Shown piece by piece: positions 55,434 through 62,288 of a stretch of DNA of 64,000 bases. The first letter of the stretch is position 1, and the number at the start of each line of letters is the position of its first letter. Origin of the DNA: Allobosea thiooxidans (GTDB lineage Bacteria > Pseudomonadota > Alphaproteobacteria > Rhizobiales > Beijerinckiaceae); NCBI RefSeq assembly GCF_900168195.1, contig NZ_FUYX01000010.1, forward strand, positions 62,001 through 126,000, in the 5' to 3' direction. The translations under genes were made by a program, and so were the position numbers. The notes below the pieces were generated by a model. The model had not been told where the DNA came from, ran no database searches, and saw only the letters and a list, made by a program, of their open reading frames with translations.

Positions 55434-56663
55434 TCAGGCCGGTTCGGCCGCACGCAGGCAGATCCGCCGCGCCACCTCATAGGCGGTCTCGAAGGCCGGA
55501 ACCGGCAGGAACTCGAAGCGCGAGTGGAAATTGTGGGCGCCGGTGAAGAAGTTCGGCGTCGGCAGGCCCCGCGCCGAGAGCGCCGCGCCGTCGGTGCCGC
55601 CCCGCATCGGAATCACCTTCGGCGCGATCCGGAGCTCCGCCAGCGCCGTCATCAGCAGATCGACCGAGCGCCGGTCCTCGCCCAGGCTGTCGCTGATGTT
55701 GCCATAGACGTCGTTCACCTCCGACGTCACCTTGCCGGTCGGATAGCGGTGCGCGACCGCCGCGGCGACCTCGCCGATCTTGCGCTTGCGCGCCTCGAAG
55801 GAGGCGCGGTCGAAATCACGGATATTGGCCCTGAGCACCGCCTGCGAGGCATTCGCATCGAGGCCGACGAACCAGACATAGCCCTCCCGGCCCTCGGTGT
55901 TCTCCGGCGTCTCGGCCCGGTCGAAGGCCGCCATGAAGTCCTGCGCCATCAGCAGCGGGTTGACCAGCACACCCTTGGCCGACATCGGATGGGCGGTCAC
56001 GCCGGTGAAGACGATCTCGGCCATGGCGGCGTTGAAGTTCTCCCAGACGACCTCGCCGACCTCGCAGCTGTCGATCGTGTAGGCGAAGTCGCAGGGGAAG
56101 CGGGCGAGGTCGAGCGCCTTGGCGCCGCGCAGGCCGATTTCCTCATCCGGCACGAAGGCGACATGAATGTCGCCATGCGCGTCCTTGGCCTTGAGCCGCG
56201 CCAGCAGCGTCATGACGATCGCGATCGCGGCCTTGTTGTCAGCGCCGAGCACGCTGGTGCCGTCGCCGAAGACGACATCGCTGCCCTTGTAGGGTGTGAT
56301 CTCCGGATGCTCGGCGACGCGCAGCCAGATGTTCTGCTCGCTGTTGAGGCAGAGATCCTTGCCCTCGAAACGCAGCAGCTGCGGCTTGATGATGGGGGAC
56401 AGGCCGACATCGACCGTGTCGAGATGGGCGATGAAGCCGATCCGCGGCGCGCCCGGCCGGGTGCCGCGCTTGAGAGCGGTCACGGTGGCGTGGTCGTCAA
56501 TCACCACCTGCTCCAATCCGAGCTCGCGCAGCTCCGCGGCGAGCAGCTCCGCCAGGGCCTGCTGACCCGGCGTGCTCGGCAGCACCGTCGCCGCCATGTC
56601 GCTCTGGCTCTCCACCGCGACATAGCGGAAGAAGCGCTCGAGCAATTCTTCGCGCAGGCTCAT
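55434..56663 (-). CDS. pepT: peptidase T
   Basis: PepT is a zinc tripeptidase of the M20 family. The 409-residue product shows the metal-binding IGFIAHLDTVDVG, VLGADNKAAIAIVM, AFVPDEEIGLRGAKALDL, VTAHPMSAKGVLVNPLL and PMRGGTDGAALSARGLPTPNFFTGAHNFHSRFEF, all typical. AAGGGGGAT precedes the ATG at 56663. It is upstream of the ABC1 kinase and divergent from an acyl-CoA synthetase. Confidence 0.95.
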   Translation of the reverse strand: MSLREELLERFFRYVAVESQSDMAATVLPSTPGQQALAELLAAELRELGLEQVVIDDHATVTALKRGTRPGAPRIGFIAHLDTVDVGLSPIIKPQLLRFEGKDLCLNSEQNIWLRVAEHPEITPYKGSDVVFGDGTSVLGADNKAAIAIVMTLLARLKAKDAHGDIHVAFVPDEEIGLRGAKALDLARFPCDFAYTIDSCEVGEVVWENFNAAMAEIVFTGVTAHPMSAKGVLVNPLLMAQDFMAAFDRAETPENTEGREGYVWFVGLDANASQAVLRANIRDFDRASFEARKRKIGEVAAAVAHRYPTGKVTSEVNDVYGNISDSLGEDRRSVDLLMTALAELRIAPKVIPMRGGTDGAALSARGLPTPNFFTGAHNFHSRFEFLPVPAFETAYEVARRICLRAAEPA

Positions 56664-56855
56664 CGAATATCCCCCTTGGCCGGCTGCGACAGCCGGCTCC
56701 TCACTTCGTCCGGGCTCGCGGGCCGGCAGCACAGACGCTCCTCGCCCCGCCCCTTGCGGCTTTGCGCAGACCGTAAGCCGCATCGCCCGGGCTTGTCAGC
56801 CCGCCCGGCCGCTGGGCAGGATCGGCCGGAACGCATGGAATAGCGGAGCGGACCC

Positions 56856-58481
56856 GTGCTCGAACGCGGCATCACCTATGACGACACGCTGCGCCGCTTC
56901 GCCTGGCGCATCCCCGAGCGCTTCAATATCGGCACCGCCTGCTCGGACGCCCATGCCGACGGCACCGGCCGCCCCGCCCTGATCTTCGAGGAGGAGGGCG
57001 GCCGGGTCGCCACGCTCTCCTTCGACGATCTCGCCCGCGCCTCGAACCGCTTCGCCAACCTGCTCGTCCATCACGGCATCGGGCCGGGCGAGCGCGTCGG
57101 CATCCTGCTGCCGCAATCGCCGCAGACCGCGATCGCCCATCTCGGCGCCTACAAGCTCGGCGCCATCGCCCTGCCGCTCTTTATCCAGTTCGGGCCCGAG
57201 GCTTTGGAGCATCGCCTCGGCCATAGCGGCGCCAGCGTGCTCGTCACCGATGCGGAGAACATCGGCAAGGTCGAGGCGATCCGCGATGCGCTGCCGAACC
57301 TTCGCAAGATCTTTGTCGTCGGCGGCGCCGGCCATCTCGATTTCGAGGCGGAGATGGCCAAGGCTTCCGACCGCTTCCAGGCCGCCGACACCCGCGCCGA
57401 CGATCCGGCCGTGATCATCTACACCTCCGGAACCACCGGAAAGCCGAAGGGCGCGCTGCATGCGCACCGCGTCCTGCTAGGCCATCTGCCCGGCGTGCAG
57501 ATGCCGCAGGAATTCTTCCCGCAGGCGCATGACCTGTTCTGGACACCAGCCGACTGGGCCTGGATCGGCGGCCTGCTCGACGTGCTCCTGCCCAGCCTCT
57601 ATTGCGGCGTGCCGGTGCTGGCCTCGCGCGCCCGCAAATTCGACCCCGAGGCCGCCTTCGCGTTGATGGCGCGCCATAAGGTGCGCAACGCCTTCCTGCC
57701 GCCGACGGCACTCAAGCTGATGCGGCAGGTCGGCAATCCCCAGCGCTTCGGCTATGCGATGCGCTCGATCGGCACCGGCGGCGAGACGCTCGGCGCCGAC
57801 ATGCTCGACTGGAGCCGCGAGACCTTCGGCTTCCCGGTCAACGAGTTCTACGGCCAGACCGAGGCGAACCTGCTCGTCTCGAATTGCGCGGGCCTCTATC
57901 CCGTGAAGCCGGGCTCGATGGGCTGCGCCGTGCCGGGCCACCGCGTCGCGGTGATCTCGCCAGAGGGTCGCGAACTGCCGGATGGCGAGCAAGGGCTGAT
58001 CGCGGTCGCGAGGCCCGATCCGGTGATGATGCTGGAATACTGGAACCAGCCCGAAGCCACGGCGGCAAAGTTCATCGGCGACTGGCTCGTCACCGGCGAC
58101 AGCGGCGCGCGCGACGAGGAGGGCTATTTCTGGTTCCAGGGCCGCGACGACGACCTCATCTCCTCAGGCTCCTACCGCATCGGGCCGGGCGATATCGAGG
58201 ACTGCATCATCCGCCATCCGGCGGTACTGATGGTCGCGGTCGTCGGCGTGCCCGACCCCGTCCGCACCGAGATCGTCAAGGCTTTCGTCCTGCCGAAACC
58301 CAATGTGACGCCAACGGCGGAGCTGGCGGCCGAGATCCAGGCCTTCGTGCGCGACCGTCTGGCGGCCTATCAGTATCCGCGCGAGGTCGAGTTCGTGACC
58401 GAGCTGCCTATGACAGCCACCGGCAAGATCATGCGCAAGGATCTGCGCACCCGGGAGATCGCGAAGCGGCGGGACGGTTGA
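56856..58481 (+). CDS. acyl-CoA synthetase (ACSM-like, AMP-binding)
   Basis: The 541-residue product starts at a GTG. Features are RFNIGTACSDAHADGTGRPALIFEEEGG, the P-loop VIIYTSGTTGKPKGALHAHR, WTPADWAWIGGLLDVLLPSLYCGVPVLA, NEFYGQTEANLLVSNCAG, WLVTGDSGARDEEGYFWFQGRDDDLISSGSYRIGPGDIED and the catalytic lysine in PMTATGKIMRKDLR. The ADWAWIGGL segment is typical of the medium-chain/aromatic acyl-CoA synthetases related to ACSM. The substrate is unknown. Confidence 0.87.
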   Translation: MLERGITYDDTLRRFAWRIPERFNIGTACSDAHADGTGRPALIFEEEGGRVATLSFDDLARASNRFANLLVHHGIGPGERVGILLPQSPQTAIAHLGAYKLGAIALPLFIQFGPEALEHRLGHSGASVLVTDAENIGKVEAIRDALPNLRKIFVVGGAGHLDFEAEMAKASDRFQAADTRADDPAVIIYTSGTTGKPKGALHAHRVLLGHLPGVQMPQEFFPQAHDLFWTPADWAWIGGLLDVLLPSLYCGVPVLASRARKFDPEAAFALMARHKVRNAFLPPTALKLMRQVGNPQRFGYAMRSIGTGGETLGADMLDWSRETFGFPVNEFYGQTEANLLVSNCAGLYPVKPGSMGCAVPGHRVAVISPEGRELPDGEQGLIAVARPDPVMMLEYWNQPEATAAKFIGDWLVTGDSGARDEEGYFWFQGRDDDLISSGSYRIGPGDIEDCIIRHPAVLMVAVVGVPDPVRTEIVKAFVLPKPNVTPTAELAAEIQAFVRDRLAAYQYPREVEFVTELPMTATGKIMRKDLRTREIAKRRDG

Positions 58482-58487
58482 CGCCTG

Positions 58488-58519
58488 CCGTCATGCTCGG
58501 GCTTGGCCCGAGAATGACG
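58488..58519. terminator. terminator-like hairpin between convergent genes, related to the dispersed repeat
   Basis: CCGTCATGCTCGGGC-TTG-GCCCGAGAATGACG forms an imperfect stem. It has the ends of the 24931-type repeat but only its outer part, so it may be a deletion relic. It separates the convergent acyl-CoA synthetase and PPC genes. Confidence 0.5.
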
Positions 58520-58525
58520 AGGTGG

Positions 58526-59395
58526 TTAGCGCGCCTCCAGCACGAGCTCGAAGGTCATCAGCACCGGATTGTCGCCGCGCTTCAGCCGCCCGCTCGCCAA
58601 CGCTCCGCTGTAGTCGACCAGAGCGACATCGATCGTCGCCTCAAGCCCACCGGCGCCGGCCACGATCCGCCCCTCCGTAATCGCAACCTCCGTCGCGAAG
58701 TTCTCGACAACCCCGCCGTCGACGAACCGCGCCCCGATGGTCGAGCCGACGCCGCCATGGATCACCGCCTCGCGGATACCGTGCTCGGCGCCGAACGCTT
58801 CGAGCACCCCGCAGAAATCGACATTCGGCTTCACCCTGAGCGCGAAGAACCGCCCCTCCTGCGCAGCCTTCGACGGCGCCGCCGGTTTCGGTCCGAACAG
58901 CTTGAAATTCGTCTCGCCATCCGGCTCGGCTGTGTAGATCGCACCATCGAGCCCGACCGCCTGCAGCGTGATCGTCTCGGCCACAGTCGTCTCGTCCGGC
59001 AGGATATGCCCGCCGCTGCGCTTGCCATCGCCCTCCGTCCACAGCGCATGAGCGTGGAAGAAAGGCGCACCGTCGCGCTCGCCGAAGGTCATCGCGCCGA
59101 GTTCGATCCGTGCCCCGCCCTCCGGCCGGAAGGTTTCGCTGTAGAAGGCGGCATGTTCCGGCGTCTTGGACAGCGCCGGCATCACATAGGCGAAGGGCGA
59201 AAGCTTCAGCCCGTCGAGCTTCACCACGCCGGAGCCGAACCCCTCCGCCGCAAATCCACTTCTGACCGCCTCCAGGAGCGGCTCCCCGGCCGGCAACGTC
59301 AGCGAGAAGGGCCGCCCGCCGCACTCCACCCACTGGATGCGCTCAGGGCTACCGGTGCCGGGCTGCTCGATGCGCCTCGAAGGAATGTCCATCAT
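58526..59395 (-). CDS. PPC/DUF296 domain protein
   Basis: The 289-residue protein has two related halves of the PPC (DUF296) fold. The first contains EPLLEAVRSGFAAEGFGSGVVKLDGLKLSPFAYVMP and the second RVKPNVDFCGVLEAFGAEHGIREAVIHGGVGSTIGARF. The DNA-binding AT-hook of plant PPC proteins is absent, so a sensory or enzymatic role is more likely. I start at ATG 59395 (MMDIPSRRIEQ) because GAGGG lies five bases upstream. That Shine-Dalgarno belongs to a palindromic repeat, and the longer frame translates the repeat. It is 141 bases downstream of an acyl-CoA synthetase on the same strand. Confidence 0.8.
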   Translation of the reverse strand: MMDIPSRRIEQPGTGSPERIQWVECGGRPFSLTLPAGEPLLEAVRSGFAAEGFGSGVVKLDGLKLSPFAYVMPALSKTPEHAAFYSETFRPEGGARIELGAMTFGERDGAPFFHAHALWTEGDGKRSGGHILPDETTVAETITLQAVGLDGAIYTAEPDGETNFKLFGPKPAAPSKAAQEGRFFALRVKPNVDFCGVLEAFGAEHGIREAVIHGGVGSTIGARFVDGGVVENFATEVAITEGRIVAGAGGLEATIDVALVDYSGALASGRLKRGDNPVLMTFELVLEAR

Positions 59396-59398
59396 ATC

Positions 59399-59515
59399 AG
59401 CCCTCATCCTGAGGAGCCGCGCAGCGGCGTCTCGAAGGATGTTCCAGATGGTTCCGGAGCCTCCTGAAACATCCTTCGAGACGCGGGCCATGCCCGCTCC
59501 TCAGGATGAGGGCTG
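59399..59515. repeat. long palindromic repeat (CCTCATCCTGAGGAG family)
   Basis: Outer arms CAGCCCTCATCCTGAGGAG (59399-59417) and CTCCTCAGGATGAGGGCTG (59497-59515) pair perfectly. Inner arms contain GTCTCGAAGGATGTT and AACATCCTTCGAGAC. This repeat type is common in Bradyrhizobium and relatives. Its left end supplies the ribosome binding site of the PPC gene. Confidence 0.85.
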
Positions 59516-59536
59516 CGGATCGGTTGAAAGGGCATG

Positions 59537-61171
59537 TCACGATGCCTTCCCCTTCAGGAAGTCGAGCTCGCCGCGCTTCTCCAGCTCGTCCTTGACGAGG
59601 CGCTTCGGCACCTTGCCATAGCCCGATTTCGGCAGCGCCTCCCAGAACAGGAAGCGCTTCGGCATCTTGTAGCGCGCGATCTTCGGGCCGAGGAAATCGG
59701 CGATCTCGGCCTCGGTCGCGTTCTGGCCCGGCCGGTTCACGCAGACCGCGATGCCGATCTCGCCCCAGACCGGATCGGGCACGCCGAGCACGGCAACCTC
59801 GGCGATCGCCGGATGGGTCAGGATCTTCTCCTCGATCTCGCGCGGATAGATGTTCGAACCGCCGGAGATGTACATGTCCGAGGCCCGGCCGGTGATGTAG
59901 ACGAAGCCCTGCGCGTCCATATGGCCGAGATCGCCGGTGCGGAACCAGCCGTCGCGGAAGGACTTCGCGTTGGCTTCCGGGTTGTCGTAATAGCCCGCGA
60001 AGACGGCCGGGCCGATCACGCAGATCTCGCCCTGAACGCCCGGCTCGACTTCCTTGCCCTCGTCGTCCTGAATCTGCACCTGCATGCCCGTGCGCTCGAA
60101 GCCGCAGGTGCCGATGCGCGCCTGCGGGCCGTCCTCCGGCTCGTGCAGGGCCGGCGGCAGGACGGTGATGTTGCCGGTGACCTCGCCCAGCCCGAAATAC
60201 TGCACGATCACCTTGCCGAGCTTTTTCAGCGCCGCCTTCTGGTCCTCGCGATACATCGGCGCGCCCGCATAGATGATGTAGCGCAGGCTGGAATGGTCGT
60301 GCTGGTCGGCGGCGGGATGCTCGACCAGCATCTTCAGGATCGTCGGCACGGTGAAGATGTTGGAGATGCGGTGCTTCGCGATCAGCCGGTAGGCCTCGTC
60401 GATGTCGAAGCGCTCGGTCGAGAGCAGGATCGAGGTCGCGCCGCGCGCCGACATCATCAGCTGGTGCACGCCCGCGCCATGCGAGAGCGGTGCGACCACC
60501 AGCGAAGCATCCTTCTCGGTCGAGCCGGGCACGAGATCGCAGAGATGGTTGGTGATGACGAAGCCCATCTGGCCATGGGTCAGCACCGCGGCCTTCGAGC
60601 GCCCGGTCGTGCCGGAGGTGAAGAAGAACCAGCAGGGGTCGTCATGCTCGACCGCGGCATTCTCGACCCTTTCGCCACGATGGCGCGCAATCACGGCCCC
60701 GACCTCGGCCTCGCCGAAGGCCCCCTCGCCGATCCGCCAGGTGAATTCCGGCGCCGGGGCGGCAGCCGCGACGGCCGCCGCATGCTCCGGGAAATCGCCA
60801 TGGCAGAGGAAGCCCTTCGCACCTGAAGCCGTGGCGAGATAGGCGACCTCGTCCGGCAGCAGGCGGAAATTCGTCGGCACCCAGACGGCGCCAAGCCGGA
60901 AGGTCGCGAACATCGAGACGAACATCGCGTCGCAGTTCTTGGAATGGACGAGCACGCGGTCGCCCTTGCCGATGCCGCGCGCGCTCAGGCCCGCCGCCAG
61001 CGCCGAGACCTGAGTCTCCATCTCCGCCCAGTCGAGCGTCTTCTCGCCCCAGATGAAGGCGGGATGCGCCGGCAGCCGGCGCGCGTTCTGAGTCACGATA
61101 TGGGCAAGGTTCATCACCCGCCGCGTCATCGGCACGACGCCCCCGGCCGGGGCTGCGGTTGCGGAGCTCAT
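59537..61171 (-). CDS. AMP-binding acyl-CoA synthetase
   Basis: The 544-residue product shows NLAHIVTQNARRLPAHPAFIWGEKTLDWAEMETQVSALAAGL, VPTNFRLLPDEVAYLATASGAKGFLCHGDF, the P-loop WFFFTSGTTGRSKAAVLTHGQ, QYFGLGEVTGNITVL and GWFRTGDLGHMDAQGFVYITGRASDMYISGGSNIYPREIEE, with the C-terminal lysine region PKSGYGKVPKRLV. It makes the CoA ester of an unidentified acid. Its ATG overlaps the stop of the IclR gene (ATGA), so the ligase is translated from the IclR transcript. This fits activation of the TRAP transporter's substrate. Confidence 0.88.
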   Translation of the reverse strand: MSSATAAPAGGVVPMTRRVMNLAHIVTQNARRLPAHPAFIWGEKTLDWAEMETQVSALAAGLSARGIGKGDRVLVHSKNCDAMFVSMFATFRLGAVWVPTNFRLLPDEVAYLATASGAKGFLCHGDFPEHAAAVAAAAPAPEFTWRIGEGAFGEAEVGAVIARHRGERVENAAVEHDDPCWFFFTSGTTGRSKAAVLTHGQMGFVITNHLCDLVPGSTEKDASLVVAPLSHGAGVHQLMMSARGATSILLSTERFDIDEAYRLIAKHRISNIFTVPTILKMLVEHPAADQHDHSSLRYIIYAGAPMYREDQKAALKKLGKVIVQYFGLGEVTGNITVLPPALHEPEDGPQARIGTCGFERTGMQVQIQDDEGKEVEPGVQGEICVIGPAVFAGYYDNPEANAKSFRDGWFRTGDLGHMDAQGFVYITGRASDMYISGGSNIYPREIEEKILTHPAIAEVAVLGVPDPVWGEIGIAVCVNRPGQNATEAEIADFLGPKIARYKMPKRFLFWEALPKSGYGKVPKRLVKDELEKRGELDFLKGKAS

Positions 61172-62055
61172 CTTGCGGCTCTCCCTGTCTCGATTGGTGC
61201 GGGCGCGGCAGCGGCCATGGCCTCTTTGCCTTGCTTCGATACGAACATCTGTGCCAGCAGCGCTTCCATCCGGGCGGCCTCGCGCGCCAGGAGCGCGGAG
61301 AGTTCCGCCTGACGCGCCGGCAGCATGCGGCTGTCGATCGCCGCGAGCGACAAGGCCCCCGCGACGCGCCCGTCCGGATAGCGGAACGCCCGACCGATGC
61401 CCCAGGAACTGGCGACCAGCCGGCCGGGATTGAGCGAGAAGCCGCGCTCGCGCGTGACGGCGATATCGGCGCGCATTGGCTCCGGCGCGAAACCGGGATA
61501 GCGCGCCAGCAGCACCGGCTCATTGGCGGCGATGATGCGGTCCACATCCTCGTCCGGCAGCGCCGCCATGATCGCGAGCGAGCCCGCACCGACTCCGAGC
61601 GGATGCTGGTCCCCGGTCTGCAACGCATGGGTCCGCACCGGATAGGTGCCCTCCTCGCGATGCAGGCAGATCGCGTAGTTCTCGCGTCGCACGGTGAGGA
61701 AGCTCGTATCCTGGGTCTGCGCCGAGAGTCGGCGCAGGCCGTCCATCGCCAGTTCGAGCAGGCCGTGGCGGCGCGCCGCCAGCACGCCCAGCACGAAGGC
61801 CTCCTCGCCCAGGCAATAGCGGCGCGTCTGCGGTTCCTGCTCGACCAGCCCGGCTCGCATCAGCGCCAGCAGCAGGCGCCGGGCCGTCGGCTTGTTGAGG
61901 CCGCTTCCCGAGACGATCTCGCCGAGCGGCAGCCCCTCGGCGGGCTCCCGCCCGATCAGCGAGAGCAGCCCCAGAGCGCGGTCGACGCTCTGCGAGCCGG
62001 ACAGCCCGGCTCCCGGCACGGAATTTTGCGGCAAGCGCTCCTCCAAATGGTCCAT
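61168..62055 (-). CDS. IclR family transcriptional regulator
   Basis: The 295-residue product has the IclR winged helix (SQSVDRALGLLSLIGREPAEGLPLGEIVSGSGLNKPTARRLLLALMRAGLVEQEPQTRRYCLGEEAF). The effector domain follows (ENYAICLHREEGTYPVRTHALQTGDQHPLGVGAGSLAIMAALPDEDVDRII...RGFSLNPGRLVASSWGIGRAFRYPDGRVAGALSLAAIDSRM). I start at the ATG at 62055; a TTG further up is unlikely. A perfect dyad overlaps this start. It heads the operon with the acyl-CoA synthetase and PPC genes and is divergent from the TRAP transporter. Confidence 0.92.
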   Translation of the reverse strand: MDHLEERLPQNSVPGAGLSGSQSVDRALGLLSLIGREPAEGLPLGEIVSGSGLNKPTARRLLLALMRAGLVEQEPQTRRYCLGEEAFVLGVLAARRHGLLELAMDGLRRLSAQTQDTSFLTVRRENYAICLHREEGTYPVRTHALQTGDQHPLGVGAGSLAIMAALPDEDVDRIIAANEPVLLARYPGFAPEPMRADIAVTRERGFSLNPGRLVASSWGIGRAFRYPDGRVAGALSLAAIDSRMLPARQAELSALLAREAARMEALLAQMFVSKQGKEAMAAAAPAPIETGRAAR

Positions 62056-62065
62056 GATATGGACC
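62049..62065. promoter_or_regulatory. perfect dyad at the IclR start codon, probable operator
   Basis: GGTCCAT-GAT-ATGGACC is a perfect 7-3-7 inverted repeat covering the iclR ATG. It shares the GGACC core with the dyad at 62164-62174. Probable autoregulatory site. Confidence 0.5.
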
Positions 62066-62163
62066 TTGTTCTTATGCCCCAACCGTAGATTGGCGCTTTC
62101 CGGATTGCAATGCCGTCCTCCTCGTGTAATCTGCCCGCCGCCCCGCTGTATGGCTATTCACAG

Positions 62164-62174
62164 TGTGGACCACA
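62164..62174. promoter_or_regulatory. dyad in the IclR/TRAP divergent region
   Basis: TGTGG-A-CCACA is a perfect 5-1-5 inverted repeat midway between the divergent iclR and TRAP genes. It is a candidate IclR site controlling transporter expression. Confidence 0.4.
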
Positions 62175-62288
62175 ATCGACGCCGACCATCAGACAAGATC
62201 GGCGCGGAGGGAGGAACGGAACGATGGCCCTCGAGGCAACCTGCGTAGCGGGCGCGTCGCGCCCGTCGACCGGCGTCTGAGGTCGCCT

